Positions 33,031-44,775 of a DNA stretch of 64,000 bases are shown here, piece after piece. Numbering within the stretch: the first letter of the stretch is position 1; every line of letters starts with the position of its first letter. The notes under the pieces are model-generated. The model made no database searches and was not told where the DNA came from. It worked only from the letters and a program-made list of their open reading frames with translations. Both the position numbers and the translations under genes were made by a program. The stretch comes from Castor canadensis (lineage: Eukaryota > Chordata > Mammalia > Rodentia > Castoridae): the NCBI RefSeq assembly GCF_047511655.1, contig NC_133405.1:92541598-92605597 (forward strand), given 5' to 3'.

Positions 33031-34704
33031 CCTTCAAGTCCCAACAGGGCCCTAAAAGTGAAGCCAAGTAGGACCCCTGAGGAGGTGCCTTGCACTCCCA
33101 CGGAACTATTTGAGCTCTCTGATTTATACAGACGGAAATCCCGGGGTCTGTGTGATAATGGATACTGAGGAGGTGGCAGGAAGATAAAGTTGGCTCACAC
33201 TAATTTATCGACAGGGGCTCACTTAATAGAGAATCTGCACTTAATGGCGCATCTTCACTTCTTGCGTGTTTGTCTGTTCGTTCATTGGTTGACTGGTTGT
33301 CTCCAAGAACCAGAGCTGGGTTCTTTGGTCTAGAAATGGTAGAACCGGAACTGGAGCCAGAGGAATGCAGGTGAGACTTTACTAGGATATCTGCTGAAGG
33401 AGATGCAGATCTGACCAAGAGCAAGTCAGGTTTGGCTCCCCAAACAGGGAAACGGGATAGCACATGTAGGAAGATTCCTGCCCAAAGTCCCCATCCAGGT
33501 CCTTCATGCAAATAAAGGATTCAAGCTTGCGGGGTGTGTGTGGGCCTGACTGGTCAGTGTCAGGTGTGCCAAGCAAGAACAGGATTCCAGTTTGCAGAGT
33601 CTCCCTTCCTGGCCTTGCACTGTCTGAGCTCAGTGGTAAGCAGCTCATCGGTCAGCCTTGACTACTAACTAGGGTAAGGAAGGTTTTCAGGAGGTTGACC
33701 CCTGCCTGCATCTGGGAGATCAGGATGTGTTTGTGGCTGTTGTATTTTGAAGTTGGGGGCCACTTGTGTGATCCCTGCATCCCCATTTCTGTCCTTACGT
33801 GGCTTTGCTGGGAAAACGTCAAGCAAGTATAATCCCCTGGGGCCCCTCCCAGCATTTGATAGTTTTATCTCCTTTTTGGTTGGTGTCAACTGTCTCACAA
33901 AATGGAAAAAGTGATGGCCCACAATGAGTGAGTTGAAAATGTCTGCTTTTCCTTGAGTTAATGTATAGGAAGGGATTCAAAAGTTCAGAGAGACTGTAGT
34001 GTTAGAGCAAGTTTGTCATTTATGACCTTTTCATCCACACTGAGGTGGTCCAGAAGACATATGTTTCAAGCCTACTGTAAGAAATAAACTGGTGAGAGGA
34101 TCTGTGGCATCACTGATGAGCTCTTTGGCTACTCTTCTCTGTAGGATAGATTGTTGTTACCATGAGAGTTGCAACCATTCAATTGGAAACTTGGTTGCAA
34201 GAGGAGGAAGTGCATCCCTAGGTAGCAGAGGCCCAGTGGCAGTGTTTAACTGCCAAAGGCTAGGTGGGCGGAGTGGCCATAACAGCAGTCATGATTACCA
34301 CACTTGAGCCAGTTTATAGACAAAGAACCACTGAATGAAAGAGAGGGTGGGTCTTCTTGAGGAAGGACCCCATGTACTAACAAAAATTAAGACTGCGGTT
34401 TTGCCTTCAGCCTTCCCAAAAAGGCCTACAGTCTCTTACCAGAGTACCAAAACACTGGGAAAGAACATAATCAGACCTTTGAAGGACTGGATAGTGACTG
34501 TGAGCTGGCATGGACTCCAGGAAGCCCGAGGCATCACTGTCGCCCTCCAGAAGGTCAGGTGATCAGTGGAGTTTGAGCTCAGGGCCACAATGAGTTGTGA
34601 ACCCGTCCTGTGGTTATTTTCCCAGTTCTGGAATGCAGAATTGGAATGACATCCTCAGCAGCTGGCACAGTTTCCCACTCTGGCTCTGTGGCCCCTGAAG
34701 TGAG
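33031..34704. other. Unassigned 1.7 kb
   Basis: I recognise no repeat, exon or RNA gene. CpG content is slightly higher than the neighbours (for example near 33250-33300). Several sub-100-codon frames have no supporting features. Confidence 0.5.
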
Positions 34705-35111
34705 GATAACTTTTTTAGCACATATTAATTGCACAAAGCAAGAGGTTTCATTATAGTATTTCCACAAGTGCATATATTGTAGTTTGATCATCTTCATCCC
34801 TTCTAGTACTCTTTCTTATCCTCTCTCTCCTCTCCCACGTTGTTTTTACAATTTAATGGTTTTCACTATGACATTTTCATATTCATCTCCCATTGCCCTT
34901 TCTTTTCTCCCTCCCACCTCTCTTTCCCTTTCCCTCTCTTGCAGTTTCCACCCCAAATATTTCCCCTTTTAAGTTCATGTCTTTTCTTCCTTTTTTTTCT
35001 CAGATCTAGATGCCACATGAGAGAAAACATGCAAAATTTGTCTTTCTGAATCTGCTTTGCTTCAGTTAACAAGATGACCTATTTCCATCTATTTTCCTGA
35101 AAGTGGCACAA

Positions 35112-35446
35112 TTTTTTTGTGGTACTGGGGTTTGAACTCAGGGCATTATGCTTGCTAGGCAAGTATTCTATCACATGAATCATGCCCCCAGCTCTTTTTG
35201 CTTTAGTTGTTTTTCAGATAGGGTCTCACTTTTTTTTGCCTGGGTTGGCCTGGACTGAGATCCTCCTACTTATGCCTCCTGCATAACTGGGATTTACAGA
35301 TGCACAGCATCACACCATTACACACAGCTTGTTGGTTGAGATGGGGTCTCCTTAACTTTTTGCATGAGCTAGACTCAAACAGTGATTCTGCTGATCTCTA
35401 TCTCCCAAGTGGCTAGGATAACAGGTGTAAGCCACTATGCCTGACC
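35112..35446 (-). repeat. Three-armed SINE (B1-B1-ID), reverse
   Basis: On the plus strand an ID arm (35112-35195) is followed by one B1 arm (to about 35320) and a second B1 arm (to 35446). The reverse complement of the B1-B1 joint reads CATCTCAACCAACAAGCTG, matching the joints at 17117 and 49935. Confidence 0.75.
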
Positions 35447-35572
35447 CCCATTTCATTCTCCTTTATGGCTGAATAATTTTCCATTGTGTACATGTACAAA
35501 TTGTGTGCAAGTTTCTTTATCCATTCATCAATTTTTGGGCACCGAGGCTGATTCTGAGGGTTTTTTATTTTG

Positions 35573-35665
35573 TTTTTCATTTTTGCCTGGACTAGGGTTT
35601 GAACTCAGGGCTTCACCCTTAAAAGGCAAGCACTGAACCATTTGAGTCACACCTCCAGCAGGCTG
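35573..35665 (-). repeat. ID-type SINE arm
   Basis: TAGGGTTTGAACTCAGGGCT on the plus strand is the reverse B box; GAGTCACACC closes it. Confidence 0.82.
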
Positions 35666-36074
35666 ATTTCATAGCTTGGCTATTGTGAACAGTGCTGCAA
35701 CAAACATGAGTGTGCAGGTGTCTCTATTGTATGCTGGCTTCCATTCCTTCCTGTATACACCCAAGACTGGTATAGCACAATCATATGGTGAGTCTAGTTT
35801 TACTTTTTTTAGGAACTGAAACAAGGGCTATGGTGGGAAAGAGCAAGAGGAAGCCCCTAGAATTGCCTCCACCAAAACCCAGCATAGCTTCCCTTCTTCA
35901 ACAAAATGACAGTCTCAAAAGAGAATGACCTTTCCCTTCTTTTCCCATCGTCCTGTCTCAGACTTGGATGTGTTGCACAGCATTTGTGATTATGAGGAAA
36001 AGGTTGAGAAAATTATGGGATGTCAGCATTGACATTTAAATCACTAAACCAAGTCCAACAAACACCTTCATCAT

Positions 36075-36142
<68 letters not shown>

Positions 36143-36146
36143 CAAA
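36075..36146 (+). repeat. Compound microsatellite (TG)n(AG)n
   Basis: About 13 TG units run into an AG run with one interruption. It has the same architecture as at 29524. Confidence 0.95.
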
Positions 36147-36184
36147 GGGGGGTGGGTTACTTTTAGCTTGGGGACAGCATTATT

Positions 36185-36480
36185 TACGGGGACTTTATTA
36201 AATTTCATTTTATTTTTGAAATAACATACATTAATAAAATTAGAGGATTTCATCATGATAATTCCACACATATGTACAGTGTACCTTGAACATGCTCACC
36301 CTCTCCATTATATTTCCATTCCCCTCCTTCCCATCCCTTTTTCAAACAGTGCTTGGTGGGTTTCATTATGCTGTCTTTGTTTATATGCAGTGTACTTCCA
36401 TCCTCTTCACCTCTCAGTATCCTTTCCTTCCCCTCACCCCCACCAAATGTGAAAATTCAAGTCCCATTTAACTTTCTCCT
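36185..36480 (-). mobile_element. Old L1 3'UTR, antisense
   Basis: GATAATTCCACACATATGTACA and the C/T-rich CCCTCCTTCCCATCCC run match the reverse of an old L1 3'UTR, similar to 34780-34980. Confidence 0.55.
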
Positions 36481-36545
36481 GTTTGGATACTAATAAATAT
36501 CTACACTGCTACCTGCTGCCAAAAGAATTATTGAGACACTCTTAT

Positions 36546-36571
36546 CACACACACACACACACACACACACC
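36546..36571 (+). repeat. (CA)13 microsatellite
   Basis: Uninterrupted CA dinucleotides. Confidence 0.95.
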
Positions 36572-36754
36572 TCAAAATGAAGATAAATCAACTTATGATT
36601 CTCTCCACTAAACTTGAGTCTCTGCCAGTCTCTTCCATTTCAATATTTTGCACACAACCCACCCAGTTATCTTATGTCAAAAAACGTGATTTTCTCTGAA
36701 TTTTCCATCCCACACACATCCCAACACTCTATTACCTAACATTATCAATTACAT

Positions 36755-36838
36755 CTTTTTTTTTGTGATGCTGGAGATTGAACCCAGGTCATGAGCATGC
36801 TAGGCAAGCACAATACCACTGAGCTACATCACCAGCCA
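36755..36838 (-). repeat. ID SINE
   Basis: The reverse complement reads CTGGTGATGTAGCTCAGTGG...CCTGGGTTCAATCTCC, with an A-tail (T-run on the plus strand). Confidence 0.85.
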
Positions 36839-36879
36839 GCCATTCATGTCTTTTAAATATCTCTCCTATCTTTCCATAT

Positions 36880-37380
36880 CAGCTGCCATTACTCCAGTCT
36901 ACTTTGCCGGTACTCACCTGGACCTCTGAAAATAGTTCTTACCACAACTCCTCTGGCCCATCTTCAATACATTCTCCAAAGCAGCAGTAGTACTGTTTTA
37001 AAGAAAAACATATCTGATTATCTCTGTCCCTTGCTTTACAATCTCTAATGACTTCCCACTTAACTGAGAATTAAGTCCAAACTTTTTACAGGACTTATAA
37101 GACCGTATGTGATATAACCCTGGCCCCACCTCTCTAGTTTCCCGTCACCTTTGGTCCTTCTCAATCTCTGGACTATTAGTAATACTGATTTTTTCAATTT
37201 CTTGATTACATAAACTCCTTTAAGCTCCCTCTTTTACCTTTGGTGCACTTTTCTGCCAAACTGTGCCGCAATCATGCTTCCTCATCATTCAGGTCAAGCT
37301 TTAACAACTCTTCCATGGACTCCTGAGACTAGGTCAAGTCCCCATTTAAAGCTATTCCAGTACCAAATTGTTTTTCTGCA
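36880..37380 (+). mobile_element. LINE-2 relic
   Basis: CTGATTATCTCTGTCCCTTGC, AATTAAGTCCAAACTTTTTAC, ACAGGACTTATAAGACC and TCATTCAGGTCAAGCTTTAA follow the L2 3' region in order. Confidence 0.75.
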
Positions 37381-37470
37381 TCTTTAACTTATGACTATTT
37401 TCTTGGAGCCTTCAAATTTTGACTAAAGGCTCAAAACTGAAACAAGTATCTGACAAGAACTTTCACATGC

Positions 37471-37560
37471 TATTTTTTTGGCAGTACTGGGACTTGAAGT
37501 CAGGGCCATCCCCTTGCTAGGCAGACACTCTGCCCCTTGAGCTATGCCCCAAGCCCTGTA
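37471..37560 (-). repeat. ID-type SINE arm
   Basis: GCAGTACTGGGACTTGAAGT and CCTTGAGCTATGCCCC are reverse B and A box regions. Confidence 0.8.
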
Positions 37561-37699
37561 TGAACTTCCACATTTTAAATAGGAGCTGCCAGACACAATT
37601 TTGCGGATGTTTTAGTAGAGGGGAGAGTCCACAAAAAAAAAAAGAAAGAAATTTGTAAAATGTGCTAAAAGCCAATCATGGTTGGTGCTGCAGGAAAAA

Positions 37700-38060
37700 A
37701 AAATCAAGCAGGGGCCAGCAATCAGGAGTGTGGCATGGGTAGGTTGAAGTGTCAAATAGGGTGGTGAGAGGAAGCTTCACTGAGAAGGTAATGTTTGAAT
37801 AAACTGCAGGAGCTGAGGAAATGAGACAGGTAGTTAAGAGGAGAAAACATTTTAAGGCGTAGAGAACCAGTGATGCAAGTTGTCAGAAGCAGGAGCGTGT
37901 GCTGTTTAAGGTCCAGCAAGGAGGTCAGTATAGCAGGAGTGTGGCAATTGTGGGAGGAAGACTGAGGTGAGAAGGCCATAGAGATCACTGTGGATTCCTT
38001 GAGACAAAAGTATACAAAGAGAATTTTAGGCATAGTGAGCACTATGGCCTCCCTCATCTT
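37700..38060 (-). mobile_element. LINE-2 relic, reverse
   Basis: AGGAAGCTTCACTGAGAAGG, GTTTGAATAAACTGCAGGAG and GCAGGAGTGTGGCAATTG read as antisense L2 3' region. Together with 36880 it forms an inverted pair. Confidence 0.6.
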
Positions 38061-38169
38061 AAGTTAATGTGGGCTGCCACAGAAGAAACACTCACAGAGA
38101 TTGGGGTGGTAACCCAGAAGAGATCATGCGCAGGGTTCTCCCTGAGCTGCAGAAACAAAGATGAGAGAA

Positions 38170-38248
38170 TACTTTTTTTGGGGGTATGGGAATTGAACCC
38201 AGAGCCTCATGCATGCTAGACAAACAACCACTGACTTACATCCCCAAC
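38170..38248 (-). repeat. ID SINE
   Basis: GGGTATGGGAATTGAACCCA and ACTGACTTACATCCCCAAC are the reverse B and A boxes. Confidence 0.83.
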
Positions 38249-39473
38249 AAGAGAATTCTTGTCATGTGATCTCAAGACTTTAGGGTGTTTGTAAAGAGAA
38301 GGACTGGGACCTGCATGAAGTAATGCCTGGGGAACATTGCAGTCCAGGAAGGAACTGAGCACAGTGCCCTTTGGAAAGGACCTTCCCCCCAGAGGGCAGC
38401 CTAGCAGGGTAATGGGAAACCAGAAGAGGGAGGCAGTGGGAATTGCAAGGACAAAAGTAACTTGGAGGTGGGTGGGTTGAGAGAACAGTTGGAAAAATAT
38501 CACCTGCTTCAGGGAATAAGGCAGCCCTGTGGCTCTAAGGAACCCATAAATGCTTGGATGTGTGTTGCAGTCCAGGACGCTAGTGTTTAGAAATAGCAAC
38601 AGTTACTAAGACTTTGTCCCAACCACTAACAACTTCCTCCACCTCCAACTCTGGAAGAGACAGTGGGATTTGAGGGAGGGAGCAGAGGTGTCAAAGGACA
38701 GACTACACCCTCTGCAAGTCCTATAGCTAGGAACCTGGAGCCCAGCCCAAACTGAGTGGTGAAAATGAAGAGAAACTTTAAATGAATGAGAAGTTGAAGA
38801 CTTTATTTAGAATGGATTAGGCTTTTAAAAAATAGTCTGACTTTTAAAAATATTCTGAGTAGTTTATGTGGAGTTTTCAAATACCTGAAAATGAGACTGT
38901 TCTTCTTTAATGAAAGTGATAGGAAACTGTGGGACCAGCATGAGATGCTGCCAGGCACATATTGTAATGTGCTCAAAATGGTTGAAATGAGAAAGGATTT
39001 CACATTGTGCCCGGACTGAATTCATCTCATTCAAGAAACACTTACTTATGTAAAGTACATGGAACCTATAGATAGCTGTTGCTATTTTTTTTTACTTGCA
39101 TTAATAGCCCAAGATAAATTTCTTTAGTGCTTGAATTAGGCAGCCTGAGGCTTGGTTGCTTGACACCAGGAACCAGGACTCCTCACAGCATTTTAATCCC
39201 TGGGTCCTATTGTTCCTGAAACCTTGAAGTATCTTTGCATTTACTATAATTTGATTGTTCACAGATTTGATAGCTCCTTGTATTCAGTGAGTCAATACTT
39301 TTTTTCTTAAGAAATTGAAAGCTGGAGTTCTGTCACTTTGCAACTGAAGAATCCTGTCTAATCACCTTGATGCAGGAAGGTAAAGTTCAGATCTGGATAC
39401 ATGAGGAGAGAGTGCCAGGTTTCTAGCTAATTGCCAGAAACCATGGCTTAGATGAGCCTTTTGCTCCTGGTCC
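38249..39473. other. Unassigned 1.2 kb
   Basis: No recognised repeat. The 127-codon minus frame at 38216-38599 overlaps the ID element and has no motif. Confidence 0.5.
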
Positions 39474-39833
39474 TGAGGCAGGCTAGAAGTAGGAAAAGTT
39501 TGGGGCTCATGTAGGTTGCCTGGGGATGGGTCAGACCATACTCACCTGGCTGGGAACCGCCCATGCCCCTCCCCACTCATTCGTCATTGGGTGGGAACCT
39601 CCTGTTCTCCCCTTCGCATAGGTTATGTACGTTTTTAAAGCACCTGAAGAACAGAAACATGCTCTCTCAGCTTCCGGCTTCCCCCTGGGCCCCACTATAC
39701 TTCTCTTTGTATTTCTCTTCCCTAACTTTTGATAAACTCCCTTTACACCCACGTGTCCTGCCATGGATTCTTTCTGGTGGGATACAAAGAATTGAAAGTC
39801 TTCTGATCACAAACGGCACCAGCACCATTAACA
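39474..39833 (+). mobile_element. Solo LTR, same family as 26694
   Basis: TGAGGCAGGC...CATTAACA, aligned along its length with the LTR at 26694 (shared CATGTAGGTTGCCTGGGGAT, TTGGGTGGGAACCTC, TCTTCTGATCAC). The flanks GTCC and TTTT do not match, so no target duplication is visible. Confidence 0.85.
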
Positions 39834-40414
39834 TTTTTGGCAAAGCCACCAAGGAGTTAAAAAGGTAAAATGGTATGTTGATTGATTTGTTTTCTTCTAA
39901 GCCATTCCTCCCTGTTCTCTTCTGGTCCTGTGCTCCTTCTGCATCAGCGTCTCGCCCAGAGCAAGCTGCTGGGAGATGCTAGGATGTGCTTTATTATTAA
40001 TCCAGCCCAACATGGCACAAGGCACGTGGAGCCTAGTGCACCCACGAGCAGCTGTGGTGGGTAGATGCGCAGCTGGGAAGGGCTGAATTACAGAGGTGGC
40101 CAGTGCTCAGCGTGCAAGTTCACCATCTGGCCCAGGTGGAGAGGGCGGGAAAGAGTACCCATGAGGCCTTAAGTTATTGTCCTTGGTAGCCCCTGCCTCT
40201 CTCCTGAGGCTGCCATGTGTCTGCATACTTCCCTCCCCCTTCTCCCTTCTCATTGCTCCCTTTCTAATTCCCAGGCCCAGGTAGCCACATGGCCCAAGAA
40301 GCATGCTAGCAATGGCGGGCCTCAGCCTTGGTGGCCAAGCCTGTGAGTGAGAGGGCATATCCCACCCAACCAGACTCAGGCCTTGTCTCTAAAGTGAGAA
40401 CAATGGGTCAGATT
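39834..40414. other. Unassigned
   Basis: Moderately GC-rich; no gene or repeat recognised. Confidence 0.5.
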
Positions 40415-40434
40415 TAAAAATATTTACACGAAAT

Positions 40435-40996
40435 AAAGGAAATGCAAATTAAAACCACACTAAGATTCCACCTCACTCCTGTTAGAAAAGCCATCATCAG
40501 CAACACCACCAACAACAGGTGTTGGTGAGGATGCGGGGGAAAAAGGAACCGTCTTACACTGTTGGTGGGAATGTAGACTAGTACAACCACTCTGGAAAAA
40601 ATTTGGAGGCTACTTAAAAAGCTAGACATTGATCTACCATTTGATCCAGCAATACCACTCTTGCGGATATACCCAAAAGACTGTGACACAGGTTACTCCA
40701 GAGGCACCTGCACACCCATGTTTATTGCGGCACTATTCACAATAGCCAAGTTATGGAAACAGCCAAGATGCCCCACCACTGACGAATGGATTAAGAAAAT
40801 GTGGTATCTATACACAATAGAATTTTATGCAGCCATGAAGAAGAACGAAATGTTATCATTTGCTGGTAAATGGATGGAATTGGAGAACATCATTCTGAGT
40901 GAGGTTAGCCTGGCCCAAAAGACCAAAAATCGTATGTTCTCCCTCATATGTGGACATTACATCAAGGGCAAACACAACAAAGGGATTGGACTTTGA
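40435..40996 (+). pseudogene. L1 ORF2 C-terminal fragment
   Basis: The Cys-rich C-terminal region is followed by [19 protein letters not shown] and [19 protein letters not shown]. The usual stop TAG after SLICGH is TAC here (40958-40960), adding 12 codons before TGA at 40997. The 5' part is missing. Confidence 0.88.
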
Positions 40997-41465
40997 GCAC
41001 ATGATAAAAGCTTTAGCACACAAGGGAGGGGTGAGGATAGGTAAGACACCTAAAAAATTAGCATTTGTTGCCCTTAACACAGAGAAACTAAAGCAGATAC
41101 CTTAAAAGCAACTGAGGCCAATAGGAAAAAGGGACCAGGAACTAGAGAAAAGGTTAGATCAAAAAGAATTAACCTAGAAGGTAAGACACACGCACAGGAA
41201 ATCAATGTGAGTCAATGCCCTGTGTAGCTATCCTTATCTCAACCAGCAAAAACCCTTGTTCCTTCCTATTATTGCTTATACTCTCTCTACAACAAAATCA
41301 GAAATAAGGGCAAAATAGTTTCTGCTGGGTATTGAGGGGGTGGGGGGGAGAGGGAGGGGGCGGAGTGGGTGGTAAGGGAGGGGGTGGGGGCAGGGAGAAG
41401 AAATGACCCAAGCCTTGTATGCACATATGAATAATAAAAGAAAAATAAATAAATAAATAAATAAA
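40435..41465 (+). mobile_element. Young L1, 5'-truncated, 20-bp duplication
   Basis: It contains the last part of ORF2, the 3'UTR, a G-rich tract (41334-41396) and an (AAAT)n tail. TAAAAATATTTACACGAAAT flanks it exactly (40415-40434 and 41466-41485), so this is a fairly recent insertion. Confidence 0.95.
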
Positions 41466-41485
41466 TAAAAATATTTACACGAAAT

Positions 41486-42700
41486 TTAGCTTTGGGCCCT
41501 GGGGTGGTTTTCTGAGTTTGGGTCTTTGTCTTGTTAAGAGAGACATTGAGTAATGTATGGGTTCCTGCTCTAATTGATAGAGAATTTGTGTTTGCCTAGT
41601 TCCTAGGTTTGGGTTTTTGGTTTTTTTAAACTCACTTGTAAAAACTTCCCTGCTCCAAACATAGTTGTTTAAGATGTGGATTGCTCTAGGGTAAAAAGTG
41701 AATTAGGCTTTAGAGTAAATTTAGGCTAACTTTAGAATTTCCTCTGATGACCTCTAAGCTCTGGATAACTAAACTTAAACAGAGATTAGTGGAGTTGGAA
41801 AGTTAAATTAAAGTGATTCATGTGACTACCATTTCCCTATTGCCTGTCAGAGGAACCCAGGATGGGCCTGTGTCCCGAGTAACTGGCCTTGCCTATCAGC
41901 GCCAGCCTGGGAGCCTCAGCTTGGAGACTGGGAAGCTTGAGCGCCACCCAGGCAGCAACAGATGCCAACTCTGCTGCTACAAGCTAAAGGCACCAGCTCT
42001 GGTGGCTGCAGCCTAATAAAATGTCATTTTTTTACACTAGAATATGAGTTTTAAATATATACTTGAGATAAGGAGAATTTAATGGTACTAATTAATGGTT
42101 TTGTTTTGTATTTCCTTACAAAACTTTAAGTGTTCTCTGTTGAGAAAGAAAGTACTGCTGCAAAGTACAACATAAATAACATGTTTTTTTAAAAATGCCC
42201 CATTACCTACAGAAAAAATTAAGCTTACTTACAGCCAAGAGGTTAAAAAAAATGGGTCCTTATGTGTGAGTATCTTAAATAGGCAATTTATTTGGTCTTT
42301 TCATTAGCATGCCTAACTCATGGACAGCTGTCTCTCAGGGGAAATTGTCTTTTATTCCTAAAACGGATTGCTAGTTTGAGACTGTAAGTTGCATGTAACA
42401 TGTCCTTGTGTTCCACTTGAGAGAACTTTGAAAAGATCATGTGACTCCAGATGCAGATGGAGTCAATTATGCCAGACCTCTAAAAATAAAGTCAAGAGAT
42501 TTTAAAAGGGGGCTCTTACCCATGTGCTCTAATATTTAAGCCTTCTGGGCTTCTGGCAAAAGGCAAAGTCATGTCTTTGGCCAAGGCCTTCTATTTAAAC
42601 AAAGGCAATATAACTGTCAATGGTATCTAACGTCTGCTAGGGACACCGCAAGTCTTCTTTCTGTACAGAACTGACACATTGATGTTTATTCTCTAGCCCC
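41486..42700. other. Unassigned 1.2 kb
   Basis: No repeat recognised with confidence. An AATAAA at 42015-42020 follows a short GC-richer patch (41860-42010), but I cannot assign a transcript. Confidence 0.45.
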
Positions 42701-43172
42701 TGCTACACCTAGCCCTGTTGGGGCTGGAGACCTAAGGCAGATGAATGGGCATCCCATCCCCCATGGAGAGCAATATCATTCCTGCATCCTAAAGAAGAGA
42801 TGCAGGGTCTGATAGATCTGCCACAGGGCCGATGAGCAAAATGCTCTCAAGATTGTTTCCCCTCTCTCAATAAAGGTGCAAACCAAACCAGTTCACTTAA
42901 GAACGCCCTCGAATCCATGGCCAATGAGAAAAACCCACCTAACCTGGAGTTAAAACGTCCATAAAAACCTCAGCCTTCACCTGAGCAGCGAGCTAGTGGT
43001 TTCTGGGCTCCGCTGCACTTCTCTAGCTATAGCCTTTCCTTTCTCTGTGATAAATCCTACTTTATATAGCAGCTTTGCCTCATCATTCAGCTGTCTCATG
43101 AGCCAGTTCCCTGGCCTGTGAAGGCAAAGACCCTCAACACTTCCTGCAACACTTGGACACCAGTATGTAACA
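42701..43172 (+). mobile_element. Solo LTR with 5-bp duplication
   Basis: It runs TGCTACACC...TATGTAACA and is flanked by GCCCC on both sides (42696-42700 and 43173-43177). CCAAT (GGCCAATGAG, about 42919), CATAAAAACC (about 42960) and GATAAATCC (about 43049) are in promoter-to-poly(A) order, supporting plus orientation. The family is not identified. Confidence 0.8.
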
Positions 43173-43177
43173 GCCCC

Positions 43178-44342
43178 TAGTAAAGTCAGCTCTTAATTTC
43201 CCACTATTGTGACAGTGCAAAATAGAGGGCCACCTAAGAGTTAAAAATAACTACAGATATAAACACCTATAGGCAAAGTAACCATAAGACTTTATGATTA
43301 CTTTTCAAAATGAAAAGTTAGATTCTCTATCTTTCCTGCTACACCTGGCAGGGCCCCTTCTGATGCTCCTATCATTGTTAATGTTCAGGTCATGCCTTCT
43401 AAATCAGATTTATTTCTTCCAGAATGAAAGCCTTTAAGATCCAAATCATAAGACAACAAGGCTATTGATCTCTACAAATGAACGCGATCTCCATGAGTAA
43501 CCCAGATCTCCATGAGAAACCTTAATTATAATGGGCAATAATTCATACACCTTGTGTCCAAATGAGTACCAAGGGAAAAAATAGGAGAGACAATTCCCCT
43601 TGTAGGTAGGGTCTGCTGCCCCTTGTCAGCTCGAAGCAATTTATTGGGAAGACCTTGAGGTTTCCAAAAGATTGCAAAGGAGAGCCGAGCATCCAGATTC
43701 CAGGAAAGGCAGAAACTAAGCAAATGCTGGGAAGCTCATGAGGAAAAATTTATGGACATTTTCTGCAGAACTCCACAGTTAATATGACTTACTTCACCTC
43801 TGCCAATCTTTTCTCTCCAAAATAAAATTCTAAATTCCGAAAAAGAATCTAATTTTCCTAACTTGGGCCAGGAATCCAACCCTGGACCAATTATTGGTGT
43901 GTGTGGTACAGTATTAGCCAACAGGTGTATCCCTACCTGCTCCACCCCACATCCCAACTGTGAGTAAGTAGGGTGCCATCCCTGGAGAGAAGCAGTCAGT
44001 TGTTCCCTAAATTCCACTCCTTTTCTTCCTGGAACACATCCCCCCATTCTAATGTATTCAAACATGCTTCAGGCTGTCACATACACAACTGCAAACATGC
44101 AAGTGCCTTTTCCAACATGAGACAACTCAGATTCAGGTTCAGTTACTCTATCTGAAGGTATCCAGAAGCAAGTTGCTACTTCCTCATACCCACAATCCCA
44201 GAAACATCCATTCCTTACTGAGCTCAAGTTTAGTACAGACATACATGTTGCAAATTATAAATTTAGGCAAAACCAACAATAGTGGGAAATGGAAGAGTGA
44301 AGAATTAAAATTTATAGTAGCTCCTATTTTTAAAAGAAAGAA
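43178..44342. other. Unassigned 1.2 kb
   Basis: Nothing recognised. The 109-codon minus frame at 43736-44065 lacks motifs or splice context. Confidence 0.5.
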
Positions 44343-44530
44343 GCTAGCCAGTGGCTCACACCTGTAATCCTAGGAACTCAGGAATCAGAGATCAGGAGGA
44401 TTGAGGTACCAAGCCAGCCTGGGCAAATAGTTCATGAGACCCTATCTTGAAAAAAACCATCACAAAAAGGGCTGATGGAGTGGCTCAAGATGTAGGCCAT
44501 GAGTTCAAACTCCAATACTGGAAAAAAAAA
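44343..44530 (+). repeat. Dimeric B1-ID SINE
   Basis: AGTGGCTCACACCTGTAATCC, AACCATCACAAAAAGGGCTG linker and ID arm with GAGTTCAAACTCC. Confidence 0.88.
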
Positions 44531-44694
44531 AGAAGAAAAGGAAAACAATAATTTTCCAAGGTTGGACTCTTCAGCAGTTCACATGAAAATGCTTTTGGAG
44601 TCTAAATCTTTGTATGGCAAGTGGCTGGACGATCGAATTTCAACCTTGCATTACTCATTCCGTTTTACCTTTTAGGGTTCTTTATCTGAGACTT

Positions 44695-44775
44695 TTTTTA
44701 AGTACTGGAGTTTGAACTCAAGGCCTCACACTTGCTAGACAGGCGCTCTACAATGTGAGCCACGCTGCCAGCCCT
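44695..44775 (-). repeat. ID-type SINE arm
   Basis: CTGGAGTTTGAACTCAAGGC and ATGTGAGCCACGCTGCCAGC are reverse B and A box regions. Confidence 0.83.

Larger units (their letters stand above)
34705..35820 (-). mobile_element. Old L1 3' part, interrupted by SINEs
   Basis: Minus-strand L1: 3'UTR (34705-35000), ORF2 end (35008-35095, antisense CATGAGAGAAAACATGC) and further ORF2 at 35450-35560 and 35660-35800 (GGCTATTGTGAACAGTGCTG). SINEs at 35112 and 35573 separate the blocks. Confidence 0.72.
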
